A DNA stretch of 64,000 nt, from assembly GCA_026018925.1 (NCBI GenBank), contig JAKSZU010000011.1:10523485-10587484 (forward strand), written 5' to 3'. Position numbers and translations under genes: made by a program. Positions 42,310-52,800 of the stretch are shown here, piece after piece (position 1 is the stretch's first letter; each line of letters opens with the position of its first letter). The notes under the pieces are model-generated. The model did no database searches. It was given only the letters and a program-made list of their open reading frames with translations, and was not told the origin of the DNA. Source of the DNA: Tupaia tana. Its lineage: Eukaryota > Chordata > Mammalia > Scandentia > Tupaiidae.

Positions 42310-42830
42310 GTTTTAAAATATGTATTAAGTGCTTATTGTATTCAGGGTATAGTAGATAATAAGAAATGCTTTATGTGACCTGGTTCCTGTCCTCCAGGGC
42401 TTGATAATCTAATATAGGACATAAGCTATATATATATGCAAACAGTAACAACGCAAGGCTGAATATGAGGGATAATGAATATTAAAACAATTTAAAAGAG
42501 AGATGCCCCATGTTATAGTCAAGGCTTCCTGGAGTGGTGGCCTTTATAGTAAGTTGTGAATGCCTTGTAGGATTCAGTCAGCTGGTAGAGGGAGTAGAGA
42601 GGGCAGAGGGGAAAGAAGGAAGGGACATAGTATGTTGGGGAGATGGACAGTGGATTGTTGGGCCAGAGCCTTTGAAACATAAAGCTGGAACAGTCAGTAG
42701 AGGCCAAGCGGTTAAAGACTTTGATTTGTTGGCCTGAGGAAATTAATCTTTTGGTAAATAAGGGAAAAAAACTGAAAATATATGAGAAAAGCGGAAACAC
42801 AATCAGGGTGGCAGCTTTTTGGTTATTTCA
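42310..42830 (-). mobile_element. L2 (LINE) 3' region
   Basis: Reverse L2 in long order: 'tattaagtgcttattgtattc', 'ttcctgtcctccagggcttgataatctaa' (two motifs), 'ggcttcctggagtggtgg', 'gggccagagcctttgaaac', 'ttaaagactttgatttg'. It spans the 3' UTR and end of ORF2, heavily degraded. Confidence 0.72.
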
Positions 42831-43357
42831 ATGAACAGCAGGAACCTGGTACTTATAAAGAGGATTTCTTTTTTGGCTTGATTGCTTTCTTTGCCTGGGA
42901 GCATACGGGGCCTTCCTGCACTGTGGGACTCTGACTTTCTTTGGCTCTCTGCTCCAGGGAGCCCGACATGTTCATTTCAGGGAACCGAGCATGAGACAGG
43001 GACCTGTGTGGATAGTAAAGCTGTCACCAGGCAGACGTTGGCCAGTTTTATGTCATATTGCACCTTTCCTAAGAACAATACGCAACGCTAACTCAGGCAA
43101 GCTGAGAAATGGAATCTTTCTCCAGCCCCCAGAATCTACAAGAAACATGTTTTTCTTTGGGTAATGGGGCTAGGGCCCAGGGGGGATGGGTACTGAGCCA
43201 ATTTTATGTTAACAGTTAAGTGACTCCAAATGGAAGTGGGGGAGGATCTAATGATCATTTGACTTACAGTGTATTGTGTATTTAGGCAAAATGTCCTGCA
43301 CAAACTTAAATTCAAATCCCTTTACCAAATATCTATAGGTGTTTGGCATATATGATG
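42831..43357. other. Unique spacer
   Basis: No gene or named repeat seen. Confidence 0.4.
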
Positions 43358-43383
43358 GAGGACTTGAAAAGTTCATGGAAGAG

Positions 43384-43651
43384 ACCAGAAAATAGTGTAA
43401 TGGTTATGTCGCTGGACTCCCACGTAATTGACCATAGTTTAAGTCCCAGACCTGGTGGCTTAAAATTCACGCCATGCATGTGTGTGAGTGTGCCCAAAAT
43501 CTAGAGAGGAGAATGGAGGAGAAGGGATTGCAGTGTGGTCATCCCCCCGGGGGGTAATTTTTTGCTTTCTGTCTCTGTTTCTGTCTCTCTAGCAAGCACA
43601 TGCCCTATAACAAAAATAAAAATCTCTCTTCAAAAAGAAAGAAAGAAAGAA
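43384..43651 (+). mobile_element. SINE-A1, nested in MITE
   Basis: 'accagaaaatagtgtaatgg', 'tgtcgctggactcccacg', 'gaggagaagggattgcag', 'gccctataacaaaaataa', with an (AAAG)n tail. The MITE sequence AAAAGTTCATGGA is duplicated at both sides (43,368 and 43,652). Confidence 0.93.
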
Positions 43652-43756
43652 AAGTTCATGGAAAATGCATATGATGAAAAAATTATGCATAGATTTCAAA
43701 ATTTTTTTACCCCAAAATAAACTTGTATTTTACTTCCACTTTCTCACAAACTTTTT

Positions 43757-43993
43757 ATTATTATTATTTTTTTTTCTTTACCACCATAGGGTGCATATGC
43801 TCACCAGAGAGAGTGAGAGAAATTTAGAAATTGCTCCCCCACAATCCCTACCCACCCATTCTCCTCTCGGAATTTTGGTCACATATGCACATGTGCCTGG
43901 TATTATTTTTAGGCCACAGGGTCCAGGACTTGAACCCACAAAGTTGGCCATGTGGGATCCAGCACCTTAACTACCATGTCACCTGCTGGCCCT
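43757..43993 (-). mobile_element. SINE-A, nested in MITE
   Basis: (TTA)n and T tail, 'accaccatagggtgcatatg', 'cccacaatccctacccacc', 'ggacttgaacccacaaag', 'gtcacctgctggcc'. 'ctcacaaac' before and 'ctcataagc' after are the likely duplication. Confidence 0.88.
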
Positions 43994-44034
43994 CTCATAA
44001 GCTTCTTAAAGTCCCCTTACATTTCCAGAATGTA

Positions 44035-44470
44035 TAAACAAAAGATTTTCCATATTGAATAACACTTGATATATAAGAAGTTATAATCTAAATGTCCATC
44101 AATAGGGACACTTAGGGAACTGGCTATGTAAGTGAAGGCACATTTACACTGAGAAGTACCAGGCAGCTGTTAAAGCAAGAACATGATCGGTTAGAATGAG
44201 CTAACCAGGAACATTCTCCACGGCATATCATCAATTGGAAAGAACAAGGTCCAGACCGATATGGATAGCATGGTCTCACTTTTATGTGAAAAAATATGTG
44301 TGCATAAGCCCAAAGAGATATATAATACAGCTTAGCAAAACGTTGGAAAAGATTCTGTTTAAAACATTGAAGTAACTAAAAGATGGGATTGGAGAAAAAG
44401 CTGTAATTTCCACTTCTTTCTTTAATCATTATAAATGGTAGAGTTTGAAGCAACTTTTATCTTCTTTTTA
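44035..44470 (+). mobile_element. L1 (LINE) 3' UTR fragment
   Basis: 'ctaaatgtccatcaataggg', 'actggctatgtaagtgaag', 'ccaggcagctgttaaagcaag', 'agcatggtctcacttttatg' follow the L1M 3' UTR. Non-coding, old. Confidence 0.75.
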
Positions 44471-44569
44471 TTCCCACATTTTTAAGGAAATAAAACCCTT
44501 TTAAAAGATCCATAAGGGTTTTCACTGTTTAAAGCAGTGGTGAATCATTTAGTAAAGTGAAGAATAATA

Positions 44570-44765
44570 ACAGCTATTATTAGTTGAGTGCTTGGGATAT
44601 GCCAAACCCTGTGTCAACAGCTTTTCAAACAGTGTCTCATAGATTTGATCCCCCTTTAAAGCAGATACCATTATCATCTTTACTTTATGGGTGAGAAAAC
44701 AGGCTCACAGAGGTTAAACAACTTGTGGACAATCACAAGGTAGCACACGGTGAACCAGTTTTTCA
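44570..44765 (-). repeat. MIR element
   Basis: 'ttagttgagtgcttgggatatgcc', 'gataccattatcatctttac', 'gtgagaaaacaggctcacagagg', 'ttaaacaacttg'. Near full-length reverse MIR. Confidence 0.85.
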
Positions 44766-44845
44766 TTAACAGTCTGGTGGCTTGATAGGCTACTCTGGCC
44801 TGGAAAATTGCTCCTGGACAATCCCTTGACAAAGTGGATAATTGG

Positions 44846-45113
44846 GGCTGGCAGGTGACATGGTGGTTAAGGTGCCAAACTTCCATATGGCCAACCATGG
44901 TTCAAGTCCCAGACCTAGTGGCTTGAAAATCATGCCGGGCACATGTGCATGCTTGCCCAAAATCACAGGAAGAGAATGGAGAAGGAATTGCAGGGTGGAC
45001 ATCTCCCCTGGGGGGTGATTTCTCACTTTCCCTCACACTGTCTCTTTCTGGCAACTGCATGCACTCTATGGCAAAAACTTTAAAAGAAAAAAATAAAAGG
45101 AGAATAAAAATAA
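44846..45113 (+). mobile_element. SINE-A2, full length
   Basis: 'ggggctggcaggtgacatgg', 'ggttcaagtcccagaccta', 'gagaaggaattgcagggtg', 'ctctatggcaaaaacttta'. Target duplication AGTGGATAATT (44,833) and AGTGAATAATT (45,114). Confidence 0.91.
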
Positions 45114-45163
45114 AAGTGAATAATTATATTTTCATAAAGTAGATTTTAAAATTAGGGATGTTG

Positions 45164-45448
45164 TAGTCCAGTGGGTTGCATAGTGGTTAAAGCACTGGAC
45201 TCACACATGGCAGGCTGCGATTTGAGTCCTGGACCCGGTAGCTTGAAACTCATGCTAGGTGCATATGCATGCATTCCCAAAATCCTAGGAGGAGAATGGA
45301 CGAAAAGGGGCTGTGGTGTGGCCATTTTCCCTAGGGGGTGCTTTCTTGCTTTCTCTCTCTCCGTGTCTCTTTCTGTCTCTCCGGCGAGTGCAGGTGCCCC
45401 ATGGCAAAAATTTCTTTATGGCAAAAATCTCTCTCTTATAAAAATAAT
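45164..45448 (+). mobile_element. SINE-A2, full length
   Basis: 'tagtccagtgggttgcatag', 'tttgagtcctggacccgg', 'gggggtgctttcttgc', 'gccccatggcaaaaatttc' with a partial repeat of its own 3' end ('atggcaaaaat' twice). Target duplication AAAATTAGGGATGTTG / AAAATTAGGAATGTTG at 45,148-45,163 and 45,449-45,464. Confidence 0.92.
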
Positions 45449-45464
45449 AAAATTAGGAATGTTG

Positions 45465-46564
45465 CTATGATTTCTAATGATCAGATTCATAAGAAAAAAT
45501 TTGATTTTGTACTCTTTTGCTCTTTCCCCTGCCTCAAGTGGATCACACACTGATTGAAAAAACAAACAAACAACAACAACAGCAACAACAAAAAACCCAT
45601 ATATTGTCTCACTGGTGTTTCATCAGGAGCTAAAATCTTGGTTGCACAAGATTTTACAAATGAGAAAAGTGAGCGCATGTCAAAGGTCTGTTAATCCTTC
45701 TTTCAGGCTTCCATTTCTTGCTTCCATTCATTCCCCACTCCATCCATTCATTCTTCTATCCATGCATCCATCCAACCCTACATCTTTCTATTTGCCATTC
45801 CATCTACCCACTGATGTAGCAAATATGTACTGAATGCCTTCAAGTGAATTTGTTGGGAACTATGAGGAATACTAAGTGACACCAGACGACTCTCAATGAA
45901 TACAGAGACTAGCTCTTTTATCACTGTTGCAGGTCTCTGAGCTGCACCAGTTGAAAATCACTGTTATGAAGGGGAGGGAAGCCAATACCCATCATGTTCT
46001 TTTGGGACTGAGTCCAAAAGCCTTTTCACAGAATCTCTGAGATATGGGCCTGAAATGTCCAAAAAGGTGTCAGCCATGTCCCTTGTGGGGAGGAAGGTGT
46101 GCTTAACTGTACTGAGGAATGAGCATTTCAGAAATGGAGCTTGTGTCTGCTTTGCTTTTATTAGGGAGACATCCAGACTTTAATAAGTCTCTGAAGAAAG
46201 CCTGCATTACTGTCTTTTAATTCATGGTGTGCTTGTATTTTTGTGGGAGACCTAAGCAGAGGACTTGTCAGGCTGCTGGGGCATAGGGATAGTGGTAGGG
46301 ACTGGGTATTAAGGGCCAGCAGCCCTAAGGATCTCCCCAAAAAGATCTTGCAGGGCCAACATGATAACCTTCACCAACAAGTTCCACTGACCTATGCCGA
46401 GGGTCAAGTTGGGAAAACTGGAGTGTATGGTGTCTAAGAAGGTGTTACAACCTCCACCACTGTTTCTCCCCTCTCAAGCTCATCCAACACGACGATGTTT
46501 TGAGTTGAGTCGAGTAGCCTATCGCAGTTTCCCTCCAGTAAAAGGAACTGTGATAATGAAGAAA
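45465..46564. other. Spacer with (AAC)n and (TCCA)n patches
   Basis: AAC-type repeats occur at 45,560-45,593 and a TCCATTCA/TCCATCCA-rich patch at 45,710-45,800, the latter possibly a degraded L2 terminus (reverse). No gene is seen. Confidence 0.45.
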
Positions 46565-46700
46565 AAGTACAGAATCTGGCACTAAAGGTCTGAATTCAAA
46601 CCCTGCCTCCTTCACTTACTGGCCTCATTGTCACAGACATGCATACCAATTATCCTCTCTAAGCTTCTGCTTTCATGTGTGCAAAATGGGTGATCATGGG
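46565..46700 (+). repeat. MIR element fragment
   Basis: 'aatctggcactaaaggtctg', 'aattcaaaccctgcctcc', 'cacttactggcctcattg', 'caattatcctctctaagctt', 'gtgcaaaatgggtgatc'. Confidence 0.75.
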
Positions 46701-46977
46701 GTCACGCGAGGAAAGCATGAGGCTGCATTTGGCATGGATGCTTTCTGTTTATTTTGGTGCACGTTTTTTTTTCTTTTTTTTTTTTTTTTTTGCTGTTAAG
46801 GGAGGCCTTCTCCCCGTTACATCTATCACTCCCAGAATGTCCTTGTCCCAGAAGCTGCAAGAGATGCCCTAATTTAAAAGATGACCCAATCAGGAAATTT
46901 ATCATGGCTTTAGTAGGCATATCCTTCTTAGGTGAATTTTTATATATGTTCAGATCCAGGGCTTCAGACTTCTAAAT
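46701..46977. other. Spacer with T run
   Basis: Poly(T) at 46,766-46,790 has no recognisable SINE attached. Otherwise unassigned. Confidence 0.4.
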
Positions 46978-47226
46978 CAGTAGTTCTCAAGCAGGAACAA
47001 TTTTATCCTTACTGGATATTTGCAATGTCAGGAGACATTTATGATCATCATAACAGGTGTGTTTGGGTCAGGAATGCTGCTAACCATATTACAACATAGG
47101 GGACATTTCCCCACAGCAAAGAATTATCTCCCTCCCAATGTTGATGCAACACACAACAAGGCAGTACCCTCCCCCATAACAAAGAATGATTCCTTCCAAA
47201 TATCAATAGTTGAGAAACTCTGCTCT
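46978..47226 (+). mobile_element. MER5A hAT-Charlie element
   Basis: Almost full-length MER5A: 'cagtagttctcaagcaggaac', 'gcaatgtcaggagacattta', 'ggaatgctgctaaccatatt', 'cacagcaaagaattatctcc', 'atcaatagttgagaaactctg'. It contains an extra repeat of the 'cataacaaagaatgatt' part. Non-autonomous and old. Confidence 0.88.
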
Positions 47227-47249
47227 TGAGTCAAGAGTAAACTGAGTGG

Positions 47250-47390
47250 TCCAGACTGGTGGTGCAGTTAGTAGCAAACTGAACTGCAGTGCTGGAAGCC
47301 ACATGATGTACTAGACTTCAGATCTGTCTTTCTTTCTCTCTTGTGTGTGTATATGTTCTATAAAGAAGACACTGCACTGATGACCAGGTA
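47250..47390 (+). mobile_element. Short tRNA-like SINE, family uncertain
   Basis: 'gtccagactggtggtgcag', 'aactgcagtgctggaagcc', then 'gtctttctttctctcttgtg' and 'tataaagaag'. It may be a diverged SINE-B relative. Confidence 0.35.
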
Positions 47391-47756
47391 GAGGAAATGT
47401 GACACATTAAAGGCAAACTGGGTGCTGAAGTTGACAGCACCTTTTCTGAGACCTGAATTGGGGTAGAGCATTATTGATAATGATTATGATGACAACAGCA
47501 AAACAATAATTTACCCCCAAACTTGTTCTTAACCCAATCTTCTCTATCTCAAAAATGGCACCACCAACCAACCAGTAATCCAAAGCCAGGAGCTCAAAGG
47601 TAAGCCTTGATTACCTTCCCCTCACTTTCTTTCTCTAAGATCTTATTCAATAGTTAGTTGTCTCTGTCATTCCAAAGTGAATCCACCTGCTGTCCAAGGC
47701 ACTGCTGTCTTTCCAGGTTACACTACTGCAACAACCTCCTAACATTTTTGTGTGTT

Positions 47757-48007
47757 GGTTTTATAGATTTTATAGATTTTTTGCCATAGGGCATGTGCGC
47801 TTGCTGAAGAGACAGAGAGACATAAAGCAAGAAATCACCCCTCAAGGGGGATGGCCATGCCACATCCCTTCTTCATTCTCCTCTTGGGACCTTGGGCATG
47901 CACACACATACTACCAATGTGAGTTTCAAGCCACCAGGTCTGATATTCAAACCACGGTTGGCCATTTGGGAGTCCAGCACCATAACCATTATGCCACCTG
48001 CTGGCCC
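47757..48007 (-). mobile_element. SINE-A, nested in L2
   Basis: 'ttttttgccatagggcatgtg', 'gcaagaaatcacccctcaag', 'gggaccttgggcatgcac', 'caaaccacggttggcc', 'ccacctgctggcccc'. Confidence 0.9.
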
Positions 48008-48081
48008 CTTATCTAACTGTTCTAGTCTTCTCCACTCCCTGAAATTCAGTCTCCATAAATCGAGCAGCCAAATTGATCTAT

Positions 48082-48252
48082 TTCTTTTTCAAATTTAATT
48101 TTATTCATTGTCTTTATTTTATTTTATTTTTTAAAAAGTTGACCAGAGAGAGAGAGGGAAGTGAGAAAGCAAGCTGCCAGGTCCAGGACTTGAACTGCAG
48201 TCAGTCATGTGGGAGTCCAGCCACCTTAACCACTATGCCACCTGCCGGCCCC
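48082..48252 (-). mobile_element. SINE-A short form, nested in L2
   Basis: 'aaaagttgaccagagagaga', 'gtgagaaagcaagctgcc', 'ggacttgaactgcagtcag', 'ccacctgccggcccc'. The L2 sequence AAATTGATCT is duplicated around it (48,070 and 48,257). Confidence 0.92.
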
Positions 48253-48711
48253 CCCAAATTGATCTTTTAAACCACTAACTTAATCACATCATTCCACTAC
48301 TTCAAACCCTTCTACTATTCTTGGAATAAAATTCCTTGACATGCTTTGGAGTCTGTTTCCTAGAAAAAAATAATGTTCTTCCCTCCTTGAGGTCTTTGTG
48401 CTTCTTACTCCATCTGTTCAGTGAGCTCTTTCTCTGCCTGTTACAGGCTGGTTTCCTCTCAGCTTCTAGATCTGTTTCCTTCTCCTCAGAGAGCCCAAAC
48501 CTATCTCTCTAAATAGGCCCACCTTATTCTCCTCCACACATCCCTGTTTATTTTTGTCACTTCATTACACAATTTGTAATCAACTAAACTAATTATTTTG
48601 TTTACTTATCATCTCTCTCTCTCTACTAAAGGAGGGCACGACCCACGTTTCTCATGCTCATCACTGCATCCTCAGCACCTAGCACAGTGCCTAGCATTAG
48701 AAGGTGTTCTT

Positions 48712-48785
48712 TTGTGTTGTCAAAAACGTCATGATGCATTTTTTCCTATGCAAAAATGCACCATGACTTTTCTGACAACCCAGTA
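48712..48785. mobile_element. Palindromic Tc1/mariner MITE in L2
   Basis: Left arm 'gttgtcaaaaacgtcatgatgc', loop 'ttttttcctatgc', right arm 'gcaccatgacttttctgacaac'. About 25 of 28 arm bases pair. It sits in the last tens of bases of the L2. Confidence 0.9.
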
Positions 48786-48815
48786 CAAGTGATCGGCAAT
48801 TGAATAAGCTGTCTC

Positions 48816-49925
48816 TTACAAACTACAGAGGGCACTGTAGTTGACAAAGCTCCATTAGCCATCACTCACTTCTCTGGACAAACGTAAAGGGAAGAATCTC
48901 ATCAAGGGGTGCCTAATCACTTTGGTGGCTGCCAGAGAGTATTGCCCACTGGCAACTGCACCGCACTGCATTCTGGGTGAGCTGCAGAGACAATTCAGCA
49001 TTCTGGATTCAGTGAGTGGGGAGGAGAGTTGATCCACTCTCAGTGGTTATGCATACTTAATAGACAGGTGGGTGATGATGTTAATCTGTGGTCTTGGAAC
49101 CCAGACAGGCCTTTTTTGCCTACTTGGGGAAGAGCACTTATTTGATGACATCTTTAGGCTGCATCTTGACTGGCTAAACCATTCAGCCTTTCAGGCTGTT
49201 TTACAGAGCACAGATTCACTCTGACTTTGTTCTCTCCTGCAGAAAGCCAACGGGAAGAAGGCAAGGTAAAGGAGACTGCTACTCTTCTATTCTCAGTATC
49301 TCTATCTCATTTTTCCAACTTGCTTTCACTCATTCTTACCTAACTGATAATTTCCCCTGTCTGACTTTTCCTGAGATTGTTTACATCTCTCTAAGGTTCA
49401 CTAATGTCCAGTTGTCCAACAGCAATACAATGTGAACTGTACCCTTACCTGGATAGAGTCATGCGCACTATTATTTTCTGTTTGTCTGATGCTCTGCCGT
49501 CCCCAGAGTTCACTAATCCCTAGAGACAGTGAATGATTCAGGCCTCCTTTCCTATGCAAACTGACCAATCCAGAGCCCCCATATCACCTCTTCTTCTACC
49601 ACTAGCAGCATTCTGGAAGACCATCCACCTGCCTTAATCACCCCAGGACAGAAAACTAGAGACACACCGTTTGCTTTAATATTGCCTACTCTGCTCACCC
49701 AATCTAAACAGAAAACATAATAGAGACTCTTTCCCACAGTTGCCACCCCTCCCTCTGCCACCTGATGGATGTGGTACTTCCTCCTGTGGCCTTGTATGAC
49801 ACGATGTGCCTCTTGTTTCTAAGGATCTGAGTGTAAAAATGTCTGCTTTCATGACAGTCATTTGCATGTCTGTGTGTCTCACCATACCCAACTAAAACAG
49901 ACTCTGGGTACATTTTAAAGTTAGA
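48816..49925. other. Repeat-poor spacer
   Basis: No named repeat and no gene. Confidence 0.45.
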
Positions 49926-49931
49926 ATATTT

Positions 49932-50188
49932 GAGGCCAGCAGGTAGAGCAGTGATTAAAGTGCTGGATTCCCACATGGTCGACCGCATTTAGAGTCCTGG
50001 ACCTGGTGACTTGAAACTCATCCAGAGAGTGAATGCGTGCGTGCCCAAAATCTGGAGAGGAGAATGGAGGAAAAAGGATTGCAGCATGGCCATCACCCTT
50101 GGGGGGTTATTTTTCACTTATCCTCTCTCTGTGTCACCAACATGCACATGTGTCCTATAGCAAAAGTCTCTCTAAAAAAAAAAAAGGT
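49932..50188 (+). mobile_element. SINE-A2, full length
   Basis: 'gaggccagcaggtagagcag', 'ccacatggtcgaccgcat', 'gagtcctggacctggtgac', 'ggattgcagcatggccatc', 'gtcctatagcaaaagtctctc' and a poly(A). Confidence 0.92.
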
Positions 50189-51345
50189 AAAAATGTTTGC
50201 TATTGACCTGTATATCAAAAGATGTTTTATATTTATTACATTTTTATTTTTAACAGGATCCATTATTTTTAACAAGTTTAACACACATTCTTTGGATATA
50301 CTAAGAGTTTCTGATGAGGATAATGCAAAAAAAAAAAAAAAATCTCTCTTGGTTCCAAGCACACTTGCGGTCTTTAGCTGACTTAGAGACATTCTGGGAC
50401 TTTGAAGTTCTGTGCAGGCTCAGCCAGGCCCTGGGGCCAGTGGCAGGATCTCTGGTGAGGGATATGGGTTTTACTTAGTCAAAGACTCAAGATCCGAGAA
50501 TCACTCTGGCCCCTCTTCCCTACTAAGCCCTGTCTGGATACACTCAGAAGGGAGAAGTAAAATAGCTCATCACTTCCTCTTTTCTAGCTCCCAGACACAA
50601 AGACCATCCAGTTTCTCTGCTAGACTTAGGTCTATCATTTTTACAAAGCTGCTTCTGGGAGACCATCCCAGTCCCTAGCTGAGCCGGTTGCCAGGCTGTG
50701 CAAAAGTTCTTCCTCACTATGTCTGGACAAAATCCCTGGCGTAGTAGTTCATGTCCTCCTCTTCCTGTTCCAGCCTCATTGATCTGGGCATTGCTATCCT
50801 TCTTGTAGAAAATTTTCACAGACTTGCACATTGTTATTTGTTCTCCTCCACTATAAATCACACAGATGGCTCCATCCTTCCCTCACAGGTCCTATTTTCT
50901 GGACTTTAATCATATTTGTTGCTTAATGATGGTCAATCCACCCGGCAGCAGTTTGTCTGAGATCTCTGTGGTGGAGGCGGTTGACGGTCCCTCTTGAATG
51001 CATTCGGGTTCTGAGGTTTGATGAACAATCACTCCTATCAGTAGGCTGGATATTAAACAGCTGGGCCTCTCTGCAGCCATTTCAAGACAGGGAAGCAATT
51101 TCAGAGACAAGAAGCAATTGCTTCAAATCCTATCCAGTTCCCAAGATGTGTTCTGTGGCTGCACACAGGGATGTGATGGAGGGAATGATCTGGGCTCCGT
51201 ACTTCATACACAGAATCTCTTCTGTTCCATTATTTCCTGTTTACAGCTCTAGCTGGCTTGACTGAGTCCTGTCTCCAAGGCTAAGGAGTATGGACCTTAC
51301 TAGAACCTCCTTCTCCTACATGCAGATATTCAACAGCACATAAAA
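50189..51345. other. Repeat-poor spacer
   Basis: An A15-type run lies at 50,327-50,341. The rest is unassigned and has no convincing frame. Confidence 0.45.
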
Positions 51346-51358
51346 AATAACATGTGGG

Positions 51359-51600
51359 GCCAGCAGGAGGTGTGGTAAAGGTGCTGAACTCCCACACAGT
51401 TGACCGAGGTTTGAGTCCTAGACCTGGTAGTCTGAAAATCACACTGGGCCCCTGTGCGTGTGCGCCCAAAATCCCAGGAGGAGACTGGAGGAGAAGGGAT
51501 TGTGGTATGGCCATCCCGTCTGAAGGGTGATTTTTCACTTTCTCTCTCAAGCATATGCATGTGCCCTATGGAAAAATAAATAAATAAATAGAATAAATAG
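51359..51600 (+). mobile_element. SINE-A2, full length
   Basis: 'gccagcaggaggtgtggtaa', 'gtttgagtcctagacctgg', 'gaggagaagggattgtgg', 'gtgccctatggaaaaataa' and a tail of AAAT/GAAT repeats. A perfect duplication AATAACATGTGGG lies at 51,346-51,358 and 51,601-51,613, although the body is moderately diverged. Confidence 0.93.
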
Positions 51601-51644
51601 AATAACATGTGGGTGAGTCCTGGCAGAAAGAAGTCTTCACTATT

Positions 51645-51930
51645 TCAATTAAACACTTATAGGCATCTACCATATTCCAGACACTGTGCTGAATATGGAA
51701 ATGAATGCAGACACAAACAGATGCCATACCAGTACCACCTGCCTTCACAGATATGAGGGTCTGGCAGGTCAGTGGACACATGTGAATGTCTTAATATCCA
51801 GCAAAGGTTTTGAGAAATTCTATAAGAGGGGCACATTATTAACATCCAGGGGATAGTCCAAAGGAACACGAGTATGTAGGAGGATGGGGCAGACTTCATG
51901 GAGGGCTTCATGAAATTACTCTTGTTTCAC
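51645..51930 (-). mobile_element. L2 (LINE) 3' region
   Basis: 'aaacacttataggcatctac', 'ttccagacactgtgctgaatatgg', 'cacctgccttcacagatatg', 'gggcagacttcatggaggg'. Confidence 0.68.
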
Positions 51931-51939
51931 ACTGTCTTT

Positions 51940-52105
51940 TACACCAAGACTCTTTTTAATTCTCACAACTATCCAATGATGGGGACATAGAGGCAAGGCA
52001 GAATTGTCTCTATGTGTCAAGTGAGATATCAGGGCTCAGAGAAGGTAAGTGACTTATCAGAGGTCATGTACGGACTATGTGGCAGATCTGCATGGACTCT
52101 GCCCA
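51940..52105 (-). repeat. MIR element
   Basis: 'tttttaattctcacaactatcc', 'agggctcagagaaggtaagtg', 'acttatcagaggtcatg', 'atgtggcagatctgc'. Confidence 0.75.
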
Positions 52106-52508
52106 AATCTAGGAGCACAGCCAGCCATCATTTATCAGAGGAGAGTTGAGTTGGTCCAGAAAAGCCACTGCCTCTGGGACTGGCTCTCCTAGTTGGTACA
52201 AGGACACAAGGCAGGTTTGTACACTAAACAAGGGGCCCTTGTCTAGCCTGAGGTATGCAGGGGGCCTGCATTCTGGCCACCATGACAGTTCAGCCTCCTC
52301 TGGGAGAGCAGATGCTTCCTGCCACACAGGGCCATCCATCCTCATTAGTACATGGACCGCCAGGCTAAACAGGGCAGCCACAGAGATAATGGCTCCTGCT
52401 TCACTGTCTGTGTTGATGGGGTTCAGTGCTTATTCCTGGAGACAGTAAGCTTTCTCCATTCCCTGACCACAAGTCCAGAGGAGAGGAGTGTGAAGAACAG
52501 AGGAGAAA
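52106..52508. other. Unique spacer
   Basis: No feature recognised; overlapping frames on both strands have no domain. Confidence 0.4.
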
Positions 52509-52637
52509 TAGGAGGGGGCTTCAGAAAGTTGGTGGATAAATGGAATGACAGAGTTTACTTTCGTGTAACTATTTTGAAATCTATACATCACTTTTTCATA
52601 CCAAAAATATTTTATTAACTTTTTGAAGAGCCCTCGT
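52509..52637. mobile_element. Hsmar2-like mariner MITE, uninterrupted
   Basis: 'gggggcttcagaaagttggtgg' left end, 'taccaaaaatattttattaac' in the right half and 'ctttttgaagagccctcgt' right end. It is a shorter version than 37,367. Confidence 0.75.
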
Positions 52638-52689
52638 CCTGCTATCAGTGCCCACCAACCAGCTTGGCAGGGATGATTTCTGTTCATTT

Positions 52690-52800
52690 CATCCACATAA
52701 AACAAAACAGGCAAATGTTTTCAGCATCTCACAGAAGAGAAAACTGAAGCCTCAGAAAGTTATATTATTGGTCAGAAGACTCTTGATGGTTCACTTAAGA
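52690..52800 (-). repeat. MIR fragment
   Basis: 'atctcacagaagagaaaactg', 'aagcctcagaaagttatatt', 'ggtcagaagactc'. Confidence 0.5.

Larger units (their letters stand above)
43358..44020. mobile_element. Hsmar2-like mariner MITE invaded by two SINEs
   Basis: MITE pieces: 'ggaggacttgaaaagttcatgg' (left end), 'aaaatgcatatgatgaaaaaattatgcat' region after SINE 1, 'caaaataaacttgtattttac', and the right end 'cataagcttcttaaagtccccttaca' after SINE 2. Total MITE sequence is close to 175 bp, the same layout as 37,367. Confidence 0.85.
47505..48815 (+). mobile_element. L2 (LINE), ORF2 end to 3' terminus, with three insertions
   Basis: Sense L2: 'ccaaacttgttcttaaccc', 'ggttacactactgcaacaacctccta' (the RxDYCNSLL region), 'attgatcttttaaaccac', 'aatcacatcattccactac', 'aggtctttgtgcttcttac', 'ctaaaggagggcacgacc', 'agcacctagcacagtgcctagc'. 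It is one of the longest L2 copies here, broken by two minus-strand SINEs and a MITE near its terminus. Confidence 0.85.

Noticed and set aside
46766-46790. Poly(T) as the tail of a SINE or processed pseudogene
   Set aside because: No SINE body or cDNA-like sequence follows on the right and no flanking duplication is visible.
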